Shown here piece after piece: positions 35,954 through 45,087 of a stretch of 64,000 bases of DNA. A program made the translations under genes and the position numbers. The notes beneath the pieces are model-generated. The model was not told the origin of the DNA. It saw nothing but the letters and a program-made list of their open reading frames with translations, and did no database searches. The stretch spans positions 1 through 64,000 of the forward strand of contig NZ_QGOL01000015.1 of assembly GCF_003259255.1 (NCBI RefSeq), read 5' to 3'. The stretch is from Algoriphagus litoralis (GTDB lineage: Bacteria > Bacteroidota > Bacteroidia > Cytophagales > Cyclobacteriaceae). Position 1 is the stretch's first letter, and each line of letters begins with the position of its first letter.

Positions 35954-38620
35954 ATGCAACTTAGGATCGCAAAAATGAGAATCCACAATTTTCAAGGTTA
36001 TAAAGTGAAAGACAACCCTACTCATTCTCTATATCGAGTACTGTTTATAGCTTTTCTCTTCTTTTTGTTCCACAGTGTACTGAATGCCCAAAGCCTCAGT
36101 GACCTTAGGAATCTAAAAGTAGATAATCTGTCGGATGCGCAGATTGAGCAACTGATCAAACGAGCAGAAGCCAGCGGGATGACTACAGTTCAGCTGGAGA
36201 CGATGGCAAGGGAGCAAGGCCTGTCACCTATCGAAGCAAATAAGCTACGTCAGCGAATCATGGACTTGCAGAATCCATCCAACACTCAAAATACCTTGGA
36301 AAGCGCTCAAATGGGTAGAGGATCCGGTATTCAAACTCAGGAGGATATGTTTGATTCTTTAAGGCGATCAGACCCATACTACGATTTGACTCCCTTTCAA
36401 AAGAAGATTTTTGGATTTAAGTTATTCCACAATAGAGACTTGGATTTTAGTCCAAGCTTGAACATCCCAACTCCCCAAGGATATATTGTAGGTTCAGGTG
36501 ATCAGCTCCTCATCGATGTATACGGAGCCTCACAACAGTCATTTGATGTAACAGTTTCTCCCGAGGGTAGAATTTTGGTACCCAATGTTGGACCAATCCA
36601 AGTAGGCGGGTCCTCTATAGAAGCCGCCAGTTCGAGATTGAAAACTTCCCTTGGAAGAATATATTCAGGCCTTTTAGGATCCAATCCAAATACATTTCTC
36701 CAAGTGAGACTGGGGAATATTCGATCTATTAAAGTATCCATGGTTGGGGAGCTTTCCAGACCCGGAACGTATACTTTGCCTTCATTTGCATCTGTTTTCA
36801 ATGGGCTTTTTGCCGCAGGCGGTCCCAATGAAAACGGTTCCTTCAGGAACATTCAAGTGTACCGAGATAGCCGGCTGGTAGCAACGGTGGATATCTATGA
36901 ATTTATTTCCAAAGGAAATTCCCAAAACAACATCACGCTTCAAGACAATGATGTGGTCATTGTTCCACCAATTCAAGCCAGAGTTGAAATAATCGGACCG
37001 GTACGAAGGGAAGGATTATTTGAGGTGAAACCAGAGGAGACATTGAGCGATTTGTACATCTATACCGGAGGGTTTACCAGTGAGGCATATCGGGATAGGT
37101 TGACCGTCAGGAGAATAGAGAATAATGAGCGAAAAGTAATTGATGTTCCTCAGACTGATTTTGATTCATTCAACCCTAAAGACGGTGATGAAATTCTCAT
37201 CGGAGAGGCTTTGGATCGATTTGTCAACCGGGTCCAGATTACAGGTGCTGTTCAGCGTCCGGGAGAATATGCCTTGGAAAATGGTTCTTCGGTGAAAAAT
37301 CTCATAGAAAAAGCACAGGGATTGAAACCAGAAGCTTTTACGAACAGGGCCACGCTTTACCGAACCAGTGAAGATTTGACTTTGGCTGCCACTACTCTCG
37401 ATCTCAATGGAATAATGGACGGGACTCAGGAAGATGTAAAATTGAAAAATGAAGATCTGCTTTTCATACCCAGCAGATACGATATTCAAGAAGAGACCTA
37501 TGTAAAAATTTCAGGTGAGGTAAACATCCCTGGGACATTTCCTTATGCCTCTTCCATGACTGTCGGAGACTTAATCCTCCAGGCCGGCGGACTACTCCAG
37601 TCTGCTTCCAATTCCTATATTGAGATAGCACGAAGAGTTCGGGATGCAAGTTCTGGCAAGATGGCCGAACTGTTTACTTTGAGCATTGATCCTCAATTGA
37701 ATCTTTCTGAAGAGGAAAGAAATCAACCATTGATGCCTTTTGATCATGTCTTTATCAGGAAAAGTCCAGGATTTGAGCGAGAGCAATTGATCAAGATTGA
37801 AGGGGAGGTTAATTACCCTGGAGAATTTGCGATTGCCTCTGCAAATGAGAGAATTTCCGATGTCATCAGGCGAGCAGGTGGGCTGAATCAGTTTGCCTAT
37901 CCTAAGGGGGCAAGTTTGGTTCGGCGGACAATTTATTATCAGGAGGTTTCAGATCAGGAGATAAAGGAGACCAACTTAAAGGCAATCAGAGAAAAAGTTG
38001 ATCCAGAGCGAAAGCCGCAATTAAATCAGGCTGAGCTACTTCTTTTTGAACGATTGGATGGTAAGATTAATGAAATTGAGGAAAAGAAGCTGATCGAAGA
38101 GCAGAAGAAAGTGTTGGAAAGTTTTAATCAAGTTTCTAACCTCGATTCACTATCCCAAGACTCTGTATTCAATATGGTCAGGTTTAAAAAGCAAGATGTG
38201 ATTGGGATTAATCTTGAAGAGATTCTTAGAAATCCCGGCACTGGAGAGGATTTGATCCTGCAGGAAGGGGATATTTTAAGGGTACCAAAGGAGCTCCAGA
38301 CCATCCGGATGGTAGGAGAAGTTTTGATGCCGACGACCACTCGCTACGTTGGTAATAATAACTTGAAAAAATACATCTCTCAAGCAGGAGGATTTACAGA
38401 AGATGCCAGAAAAAGCAAGTCTTATGTCATCTATGCTAATGGGGACGCAAGAAGTACTCAGTCTTTTTTAGGAATTAAATTTTATCCGAAAATAGAACCC
38501 GGTGCAGAAATCGTAGTGCCAAAGAAACCACAACGTGAGCGAATAACTCCAGCTACCTGGATAGGAATCGCATCAAGCTTAGCTACTTTGGGAATCTTAA
38601 TCGAACGTTTGGTTCAGTAA
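35954..38620 (+). CDS. Large SLBB-domain polysaccharide export protein (Wza-like)
   Basis: An 888-residue outer-membrane export protein. After a signal peptide (VLFIAFLFFLFHSVLNAQS) comes a helical segment (DAQIEQLIKRAE), a Poly_export domain (YIVGSGDQLLIDVYGASQ near 175) and at least five SLBB repeats (VSMVGELSRPGTY, VEIIGPVRREG, VQITGAVQRPGEY, VKISGEVNIPG, IKIEGEVNYPGEF, IRMVGEVLMPTT). A helix at the C-terminus (WIGIASSLATLGILI) ends it. Enterobacterial Wza is only about 380 residues. It would form the export channel for the polysaccharide of operon A. ATG 35975 is an alternative start. Confidence 0.9.
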   Translation: MQLRIAKMRIHNFQGYKVKDNPTHSLYRVLFIAFLFFLFHSVLNAQSLSDLRNLKVDNLSDAQIEQLIKRAEASGMTTVQLETMAREQGLSPIEANKLRQRIMDLQNPSNTQNTLESAQMGRGSGIQTQEDMFDSLRRSDPYYDLTPFQKKIFGFKLFHNRDLDFSPSLNIPTPQGYIVGSGDQLLIDVYGASQQSFDVTVSPEGRILVPNVGPIQVGGSSIEAASSRLKTSLGRIYSGLLGSNPNTFLQVRLGNIRSIKVSMVGELSRPGTYTLPSFASVFNGLFAAGGPNENGSFRNIQVYRDSRLVATVDIYEFISKGNSQNNITLQDNDVVIVPPIQARVEIIGPVRREGLFEVKPEETLSDLYIYTGGFTSEAYRDRLTVRRIENNERKVIDVPQTDFDSFNPKDGDEILIGEALDRFVNRVQITGAVQRPGEYALENGSSVKNLIEKAQGLKPEAFTNRATLYRTSEDLTLAATTLDLNGIMDGTQEDVKLKNEDLLFIPSRYDIQEETYVKISGEVNIPGTFPYASSMTVGDLILQAGGLLQSASNSYIEIARRVRDASSGKMAELFTLSIDPQLNLSEEERNQPLMPFDHVFIRKSPGFEREQLIKIEGEVNYPGEFAIASANERISDVIRRAGGLNQFAYPKGASLVRRTIYYQEVSDQEIKETNLKAIREKVDPERKPQLNQAELLLFERLDGKINEIEEKKLIEEQKKVLESFNQVSNLDSLSQDSVFNMVRFKKQDVIGINLEEILRNPGTGEDLILQEGDILRVPKELQTIRMVGEVLMPTTTRYVGNNNLKKYISQAGGFTEDARKSKSYVIYANGDARSTQSFLGIKFYPKIEPGAEIVVPKKPQRERITPATWIGIASSLATLGILIERLVQ

Positions 38621-38641
38621 TATTTTAAATATCAATAATTT

Positions 38642-39961
38642 ATGAAAATTGCAGTTGTAGGTACAGGTTACGTTGGCTTAGTGTCAGGAGCATGTTTTGC
38701 AGATGTGGGAATTGATGTCACTTGCGTGGACATTGATCAGAAAAAGATCGAAAAGCTTAAGAATGGCATTATGCCGATTTATGAGCCTGGTTTGGAAGAA
38801 TTGGTCGTCCGAAATTATAAAAGTGGCCGACTTCATTTCAGTACCGATTTGGGAGAAGCGATTCAAGGGGCCGAAGTTGCTTTTATCGCTGTTGGAACCC
38901 CTCCTGGTGAGGATGGATCAGCAGATTTGAAATATGTCCTGGCTGTCGCAGATGAGATAGGACAGAAAATGTCCGACTACATTGTCGTCGCTACAAAAAG
39001 TACGGTACCAGTTACCACTGGGGAGAAGGTAAGAGCGGCGATTAAAGCGGCATTGGACAAGCGGCAGTCTGACCTTCCTTTTGCGGTAGCATCCAATCCT
39101 GAATTCCTAAAAGAAGGTGCTGCAGTTGAGGATTTTTTGAGACCTGATCGAATCGTGATCGGAGTAGATGATGAACGCGCTGAAAAAATCATGCAGCGTT
39201 TGTATAAACCATTCCAGTTGAGTGGGGAGCGGATTATTTACATGGATATTCCATCTGCTGAAATGACTAAGTATGCTGCTAATGCGATGTTGGCAACCAA
39301 AATTTCCTTTATGAATGACATCGCCAACCTTTGTGAAAAGGTAGGTGCAGATGCAAACATGGTCAGAAAAGGTATCGGGTCAGATCCCCGAATCGGAAAT
39401 AAATTCATTTATCCTGGGGTAGGATACGGAGGTTCCTGTTTTCCAAAAGATGTGAAAGCCATCATCAAAACAGCACGACAGTACGGCTATGAGCTGAAGG
39501 TACTTCAGGCTGTAGAAGACGTCAACGATGCCCAAAAGCATGTGTTGGCTAATAAAGTTAAAGCTTACTTCGGTGAGGATCTCAGCGGAATGACCTTTGC
39601 TATGTGGGGACTAAGCTTCAAACCCAATACTGATGACATGCGGGAGGCACCTGCCTCCGTCATTATCGATGAGCTGAGAGAAGCTGGTGCTACTGTCAAG
39701 GCCTATGATCCTGTGGCGATGGAAGAAGCTAAAGCGCACTACATATTTGATAAGGTCACGTATTGCAAAGATTCCTATGAAGCTTTGGTAGATGCCGATG
39801 CGCTGCTTTTGGTAACAGAGTGGTCTGAGTTCCGAATTCCAAGCTGGGATGTAGTAGGTAAACTGCTGAAAAATAAGGTAGTTTTTGATGGGCGAAATAT
39901 CTACGACAAAAAGTACCTTGAATCCTTAGGCTTTGCACATTTTGGCATAGGATCAAAATAA
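38642..39961 (+). CDS. ugd: UDP-glucose 6-dehydrogenase
   Basis: A 439-residue nucleotide-sugar dehydrogenase. NAD-binding GTGYVGLVSG lies at 7-16, catalytic C266 in GGSCFPKDV, and the C-terminal UDP-binding domain has WGLSFKPNTDDMREAPA. GGSCFPKD (rather than GGHCI) and length favour the UDP-glucose type, giving UDP-glucuronic acid for the operon A polysaccharide. It is 21 bases after the SLBB gene. Confidence 0.93.
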   Translation: MKIAVVGTGYVGLVSGACFADVGIDVTCVDIDQKKIEKLKNGIMPIYEPGLEELVVRNYKSGRLHFSTDLGEAIQGAEVAFIAVGTPPGEDGSADLKYVLAVADEIGQKMSDYIVVATKSTVPVTTGEKVRAAIKAALDKRQSDLPFAVASNPEFLKEGAAVEDFLRPDRIVIGVDDERAEKIMQRLYKPFQLSGERIIYMDIPSAEMTKYAANAMLATKISFMNDIANLCEKVGADANMVRKGIGSDPRIGNKFIYPGVGYGGSCFPKDVKAIIKTARQYGYELKVLQAVEDVNDAQKHVLANKVKAYFGEDLSGMTFAMWGLSFKPNTDDMREAPASVIIDELREAGATVKAYDPVAMEEAKAHYIFDKVTYCKDSYEALVDADALLLVTEWSEFRIPSWDVVGKLLKNKVVFDGRNIYDKKYLESLGFAHFGIGSK

Positions 39962-39985
39962 ACATTCTCTTAATATCTAAATCGG

Positions 39986-40600
39986 ATGCTTATTGCAGGA
40001 GCAGGAGGGCATGCTTTAGAAATAAAAGAAGAACTGGAAAAACTCCATCGAACGATGGAGTTCCAGTTTTTTGATGATGCTGGATATCAGCTCAATTCAC
40101 CATTGAGGTCTTATCCTCTTTATCAGGATTTGAATTTAACCAAAACAAAGTTTGCACTTGAACCTCAATTTGCCTTAGGAATTGGCAATCCCGATTATAG
40201 AGAGAAATTTACGATGTCATTTGAGGATATTGGCGGACACTACTTTCCTGTTCATTCCTGCACTGCCGAGGTAAGTGTTTCTGCCCAAGGCTTGTTTGAT
40301 GCGATGGCGTTTTCATTTGTTGGACCGAAAACAAAGTTTGGCAAAGCTGTCCTTGTCAACTCAAGAGCAAATGTTCATCATGAAGCTCAGATTGGTGATT
40401 TTACTGAAATTGGGCCAGGCGCCCTAATTTTGGGTCAAGTAAAAATCGGCAGGAAATGTAGAATCGGTGCCGGAGCGGTATTGCTACCAGGTGTGCAACT
40501 TGGTGATCAGGTCATTGTAGGTGCAGGTGCAGTGGTGACTAAGAATATTGGTTCAGATCAGGTGGTTGTTGGTGTTCCGGCAAAACCATTTGCACATTGA
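39986..40600 (+). CDS. PglD/NeuD-type sugar O/N-acetyltransferase, copy 1
   Basis: A 204-residue left-handed beta-helix acetyltransferase. The N-terminal Rossmann-like part starts LIAGAGGHALEI, followed by hexapeptide repeats (IGPGALILGQVKIGRKCRIGAGAVLLPG) and GAGAVVTKNI. The His in NVHHEAQIGDFTEIG is in the position of the PglD catalytic base. It is next to rffA and therefore probably N-acetylates TDP-Fuc4N, replacing the GNAT WecD of E. coli. A paralogue follows at 44479. Confidence 0.85.
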   Translation: MLIAGAGGHALEIKEELEKLHRTMEFQFFDDAGYQLNSPLRSYPLYQDLNLTKTKFALEPQFALGIGNPDYREKFTMSFEDIGGHYFPVHSCTAEVSVSAQGLFDAMAFSFVGPKTKFGKAVLVNSRANVHHEAQIGDFTEIGPGALILGQVKIGRKCRIGAGAVLLPGVQLGDQVIVGAGAVVTKNIGSDQVVVGVPAKPFAH

Positions 40601-40653
40601 TTTTTTGGAATTCCCTGCCTCGAACTCAAATTTTTAGCAAAAAAAATATTTTA

Positions 40654-41808
40654 GTGATTCCATTCAATAAACCTTTTACAACTGGAAATGAGCTTATTTA
40701 CATCGCAGATGCGGTCGCTTTAGGCAAACTTTCAGGGAATGGGAAGTATACCAAACTAGCCCAAGATTTTTTCGAAGAAAGTATTGGAATAAAAAAAGCC
40801 CTATTAACTACATCATGCACGGATGCTCTTGAAATGTGTGCTCTGTTACTGGATATCCAGCCTGGAGATGAGGTGATCATGCCAAGTTTCACTTTTGTAT
40901 CCACAGCCAATGCATTTATTCTAAGGGGAGCAAAAATTGTTTTCGTGGATAGCCGATCTGATCATCCTGGAATGGATGAAAGTGGAATAGAATCTCTCAT
41001 TACGCAGAAAACAAAAGCCATCGTGGTTGTCCATTATGGAGGGATTGCATGTGATATGGAAAAAATCCTTTCAATGGCTTCTCAGCATGAGCTGGCTGTC
41101 GTGGAGGATGCTGCGCATTCAATTGGATCCACCTATTCTTTTTCAAATGGTAAGCGAAAACACTTAGGGACCATCGGGCACTTGTGTACATATTCTTTTC
41201 ATGAGACAAAAAACATTTCCTCAGGCGAAGGTGGTTTATTGGGAATTAATGATGAAAGGTTTTCCAATAGAGCCGAAATAATCTGGGAAAAAGGGACAAA
41301 TCGAACTTCATTTTTCAGAGGCGAAGTGGATAAATATGGTTGGGTAGATATAGGCTCCTCATTCCTGCCTTCAGAAGTGACTGCTGCATTTCTGTGGGCA
41401 CAACTAGAACAACTAGATAAAATCCAAAAAAAGAGGATTCAGATTTGGGAGCGCTATTGGGAGAACCTTTTCGGAAAAGTCGAAGAGTATGGAATTAAAC
41501 TTCCTTTCATTCCTGGATTTGCCACAAAAAATGGAAACATGTTTTATCTGGTAGCAAAAAGTACGGCACAACGGGATTATTTACTTGCTGAATTAAATGC
41601 AGCTGGTGTGCTTGCTGTTTTTCATTACCAGAGTCTTCATCAAAGTGCATATTTTCAAATGAAGCATGATGGGCGAGTTTTGCCGAATGCTGATCACTAT
41701 TCGGATTTGCTCTTTAGGCTTCCACTTTATTTTGATTTAGACCTTGATCAGGTAGATGATATCTGTGAGATACTGATTGATCGAGTAAAGGAATTTTCTA
41801 AAACCTAG
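40654..41808 (+). CDS. rffA: TDP-4-keto-6-deoxy-D-glucose transaminase (TDP-Fuc4N forming), WecE/RffA
   Basis: A 384-residue DegT/DnrJ/EryC1/StrS aminotransferase. It is strikingly like E. coli RffA/WecE along its length: IPFNKPF start, LLDIQPGDEVIMPSFTFVST, ANAFILRGAKIVFVD, SFHETKN with the PLP lysine, IWEKGTNRTSFFRGEVDKYGWVDIGSS and VFHYQSLH. It makes TDP-4-amino-4,6-dideoxygalactose. GTG 40654 gives the family start (M)IPFN; a TTG at 40597 overlaps the previous gene and adds 19 unrelated residues. RmlA and RmlB, which make its substrate, are not in the window. Confidence 0.93.
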   Translation: MIPFNKPFTTGNELIYIADAVALGKLSGNGKYTKLAQDFFEESIGIKKALLTTSCTDALEMCALLLDIQPGDEVIMPSFTFVSTANAFILRGAKIVFVDSRSDHPGMDESGIESLITQKTKAIVVVHYGGIACDMEKILSMASQHELAVVEDAAHSIGSTYSFSNGKRKHLGTIGHLCTYSFHETKNISSGEGGLLGINDERFSNRAEIIWEKGTNRTSFFRGEVDKYGWVDIGSSFLPSEVTAAFLWAQLEQLDKIQKKRIQIWERYWENLFGKVEEYGIKLPFIPGFATKNGNMFYLVAKSTAQRDYLLAELNAAGVLAVFHYQSLHQSAYFQMKHDGRVLPNADHYSDLLFRLPLYFDLDLDQVDDICEILIDRVKEFSKT

Positions 41809-41968
41809 ACTTTTCAAATCAATTCTTTGGCAAAGCTTAAGTTCTCTTCGGTAGTTTATTTTTGGAATATAAGGGAAAAGCATTTCCATTTTTGTGTGGG
41901 AAGCTATCAAAAAACTGGAGGTTGATCATTATAACTTTTTGTTTGCAAAAGAAAAACAGTTCATCGGC

Positions 41969-43402
41969 TTGAGTCTAAAAAAGAGCACATACACCGGACT
42001 GTTTTGGAGTCTTTTTCAACTTTTTGGAATTCAGGGTTTAAATTTTATTCTTTCCATTGTCCTTGCTAGGATTCTCAGTCCAGAAGATTATGGGTTGTTG
42101 GGAATGTTGGCAGTTTTTATGGGAATAGGCCAGACTTTGATCAACAGTGGAATGACGTCAAGCCTGATCAGAACAGTGGATGCTAAGGAGGAAGACTTTT
42201 CTACAGTTTTTTGGCTCAATCTAGGGATTAGCTGTCTTATTTATATCGTTTTGGCTATTTCAGCCCCCTACATCTCAGCCTTTTTTGGTCAAGAGATTTT
42301 GACACTTGTCATTAGGGTCTATTGTTTGACTCTCATTTTTTCGGCACTGTCGATGGTTCAAAAGGCCCGATTGACCAAAAAAATGGATTTCAAAACCCAA
42401 ATGTTAGTCTCTGTTCCGTCCTTGATTATCGCAGGTGGAGTAGGAGTAGGATTAGCTTTTTGGGATTATGGGGTTTGGGCCTTGGTTTGGATGAATATGG
42501 TTCAAATTGTTTTGAATTCAGCATTTTTCTGGATCCATTCTGGGTGGAGACCAAAATTCATGATCAAGCTAGACCGCTTAAAATATCATTACAGTTTTGG
42601 CTACAAACTGACCCTTGCTTCCCTTTCGGAATCAATATTCAGAAATAGTTATCAATTGGTCATTGGGAAATTTTTTCCAATAGCAGAATTGGGTTTTTAC
42701 ACCAAAGCAGATAACCTAAAGCAACTTCCAGTTCAAAACATTTCATCGGCTATCGATTCGGTGACTTTTCCTTTATTCTCACAAATACAGGATGAAAATG
42801 AAAAGTTGAAAAATGTTTATAGAGTGGTGATGCAGCAAGTATTATTTTGGCTTGCCCCTACATTGACTTTTGCAGGAATTTTAGCGAAGCCTATTTTTGT
42901 GTTTTTATTGACAGAAAAGTGGTTGCCGGCTGCTCCTTATTTTCAGATTTTATGCATTATCGGAATACTCTATCCTTTACACTCCTACAATATTAATATT
43001 TTGAAAGTAAAAGGAAGGTCAGATCTTATCCTTTATTTGGAGTTTTTCAAGAAAGTACCCCTGATCATTGGACTCTATTTTGCAATTTCTCAGGATATTG
43101 AGTTCTTGCTTTACCTCCAAGTAGCTTTAAATTTTTTTTATTATTTTCTGAATTCTGCCTATTCAGGAAGAATGATAGGGTATTCGATGCAGGAACAATT
43201 AAAAGATCTAATGCCAATTTTTTTTATGGTCGGAATTTCGGGATTAGGGGTATATTTTCTATCTGAATTGCTTTCAGATTGGGGGGATTTTTCTCTGATT
43301 TGTTTTTGTTTTTCTTCAGGTTTTCTTTTCTACTTGGGATCTTCGTATGTAGTCAAGCTAAAACCCATAGTATTTATTCAAAAAGAATTTATTAAAAAAT
43401 GA
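41969..43402 (+). CDS. wzx: Wzx-type polysaccharide flippase (MOP superfamily)
   Basis: A 477-residue multi-pass membrane protein with about 12-14 helices. The start SLKKSTYTGLFWSLFQLFG, then LARILSPEDYGLLGMLAVF and the middle SALSMVQKARLTKKMDFK are typical for oligosaccharide flippases of Bacteroidota. TTG 41969 gives the usual start; GTG 41894 would add 25 residues. It moves the undecaprenyl-linked repeat unit across the inner membrane. Its end overlaps the next gene (ATGA). The region is visibly AT-rich, which hints at horizontal origin. Confidence 0.87.
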   Translation: MSLKKSTYTGLFWSLFQLFGIQGLNFILSIVLARILSPEDYGLLGMLAVFMGIGQTLINSGMTSSLIRTVDAKEEDFSTVFWLNLGISCLIYIVLAISAPYISAFFGQEILTLVIRVYCLTLIFSALSMVQKARLTKKMDFKTQMLVSVPSLIIAGGVGVGLAFWDYGVWALVWMNMVQIVLNSAFFWIHSGWRPKFMIKLDRLKYHYSFGYKLTLASLSESIFRNSYQLVIGKFFPIAELGFYTKADNLKQLPVQNISSAIDSVTFPLFSQIQDENEKLKNVYRVVMQQVLFWLAPTLTFAGILAKPIFVFLLTEKWLPAAPYFQILCIIGILYPLHSYNINILKVKGRSDLILYLEFFKKVPLIIGLYFAISQDIEFLLYLQVALNFFYYFLNSAYSGRMIGYSMQEQLKDLMPIFFMVGISGLGVYFLSELLSDWGDFSLICFCFSSGFLFYLGSSYVVKLKPIVFIQKEFIKK

Positions 43403-44478
43403 TTCCTGTTACAAAACCCTTTATGCCACCCATCCAAGAGTACCAAAAGCTACTTAAGGGTATTTGGAATAGAAATTGGCTGACGAATAATGGTCCATTG
43501 GTCAATGAGCTAGAAATGAATCTTAAGGATTACCTTAAGGTTTCCAATGTTTTTTTTGTATCCAACGGAACTATCGCAATACAAATTGCGATAAAAGCTC
43601 TTGACCTAAAAGGGGAGGTCATCACGACGCCTTTTTCGTATGTTGCGACTACGAGTAGCTTGGTTTGGGAAGGTTGTGTTCCGGTCTATGTCGATATCGA
43701 TCCGGAGACTCTAAATATAGACCCAAACAAAATTGAAAGTGCGATTACCAAAAACACGAGTGCGATTCTTGCGACTCATTGTTTTGGCAATCCATGCGAC
43801 ATTGATGCCATCCAAAAAATAGCCAGCAAGCATGGTTTAAAAGTGATTTATGATGCTGCACATTGCTTTGGGACAGAGTATAAAGGGAAGTCGGTATTTG
43901 AGTATGGGGATATTAGTACGGCAAGCTTTCATGCTACCAAGCTTTTTCATACGGTGGAAGGTGGAGCTGTATTTGTAAGAGATAAGAAATTGGCAGACCA
44001 AGTCATCTACTTGAGAAATTTCGGACATAATGGGCCAGAAAAATTTAGTGGTGTTGGTATAAATGGTAAAAATTCAGAATTACATGCTGCAATGGGTCTT
44101 TTGAATTTGAGATTTATGCCTCAGATTATAGAGAAAAGAAAACAACAGGCAGAATATTACCAAAAAATCCTACAGGGCTTAAATCTGAAATACATTAAAC
44201 TGCAAGAAAAGTCCGGCTATAATTATGCCTATTTTCCTGTAATTTTTGAATCTGAAGAATGTGCCCTTTACAGTAAAAAAACCTTGGAGGATAATCAGAT
44301 CTTTCCTAGGAGATATTTTTACCCTAGCCTTTCTACTTTATCCTACGTGACTGGTAATACACCAATTTCAGATGACATTTCTTCCCGAATCCTTTGTCTG
44401 CCGATATACCATGAACTGACGAAAGAAGAGCAGGATTTAGTTTCTAGATTTTTGTATAAATCTCAAATAGCTAATTAA
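43399..44478 (+). CDS. VioA-like DegT/StrS sugar aminotransferase
   Basis: A 359-residue PLP-dependent aminotransferase. IPVTKPFMPPIQEYQKLLKG, NWLTNNGPLVNELE, TPFSYVATTSSLVWEG, YVDIDPETLNIDP and the lysine in SFHATKLFHTVEGG resemble VioA, the enzyme making TDP-4-amino-4,6-dideoxyglucose (Qui4N). It differs clearly from the RffA-type enzyme in the same operon. A PglD-type acetyltransferase follows at once, so the product TDP-Qui4NAc is likely. The product stereochemistry is inferred from resemblance only. Confidence 0.85.
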   Translation: MIPVTKPFMPPIQEYQKLLKGIWNRNWLTNNGPLVNELEMNLKDYLKVSNVFFVSNGTIAIQIAIKALDLKGEVITTPFSYVATTSSLVWEGCVPVYVDIDPETLNIDPNKIESAITKNTSAILATHCFGNPCDIDAIQKIASKHGLKVIYDAAHCFGTEYKGKSVFEYGDISTASFHATKLFHTVEGGAVFVRDKKLADQVIYLRNFGHNGPEKFSGVGINGKNSELHAAMGLLNLRFMPQIIEKRKQQAEYYQKILQGLNLKYIKLQEKSGYNYAYFPVIFESEECALYSKKTLEDNQIFPRRYFYPSLSTLSYVTGNTPISDDISSRILCLPIYHELTKEEQDLVSRFLYKSQIAN

Positions 44479-45084
44479 TTGGTTGTAGCAGGAGCAGGAG
44501 GACATGCCCTAGAAGTGCTTGATCTATTTCTGGGGATTGGGAAGTTCGCTTCACTTTATTTTTTTGATGAGATTAATGCCCAAGTGCCAGATATCTACGG
44601 TAAGTATCGGGTTATCCACCATACTGAAGAGTTACAGCGAATTTTTTCTTTAGATCCTGAATTTTCTTTGGGGGTGGGGTCTCCATTTGTAAGAGAAAGA
44701 CTTTTCGGTATCTTCTGCGCCTATGGAGGCAAATATTTTCCGCTACGATCCTTATCAAGTAATGTTCATTGCACTGTTCAGGGTGATTTTGATGCACTTT
44801 CCTATTCAAATGTTGGCCGTGAATCGAAGATAGGGTTAGGGGCATTGATTAATGTCAGAGCGGTTCTTCATGATCATTGTATTTTGGGTGAATTCGTAGA
44901 AGTTGGACCTGGAGCTATTCTTATGGAAAATGTTCAAGTAGGCGAATACTCAAGGATAGGTGCTGGAGCAGTGATTCTTCCGGGAATCCATCTGGGACGA
45001 CAAGTAACAATAGGCGCGGGAGCGGTAGTCACTAAAAATGTATCCGATAAGTGTACCGTAAAGGGTATCCCTGCCAAAAATTAG
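44479..45084 (+). CDS. PglD/NeuD-type sugar acetyltransferase, copy 2
   Basis: A 201-residue paralogue of the protein at 39986 (VVAGAGGHALEVLDLF, VHCTVQGDFDALSYSNVG, hexapeptide repeats VGPGAILMENVQVGEYSRIGAGAVILPG, GAGAVVTKNV). Translation must start at TTG 44479, directly after the stop codon of the VioA-like gene, since no ATG or GTG is available near. It probably acetylates TDP-Qui4N (a VioB-like role). Confidence 0.85.
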   Translation: MVVAGAGGHALEVLDLFLGIGKFASLYFFDEINAQVPDIYGKYRVIHHTEELQRIFSLDPEFSLGVGSPFVRERLFGIFCAYGGKYFPLRSLSSNVHCTVQGDFDALSYSNVGRESKIGLGALINVRAVLHDHCILGEFVEVGPGAILMENVQVGEYSRIGAGAVILPGIHLGRQVTIGAGAVVTKNVSDKCTVKGIPAKN

Positions 45085-45087
45085 AAT

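Noticed and set aside
40597..40653. TTG 40597 as start of rffA
   Set aside because: The family starts at (M)IPFN, which corresponds to GTG 40654; the extra residues have no family match.
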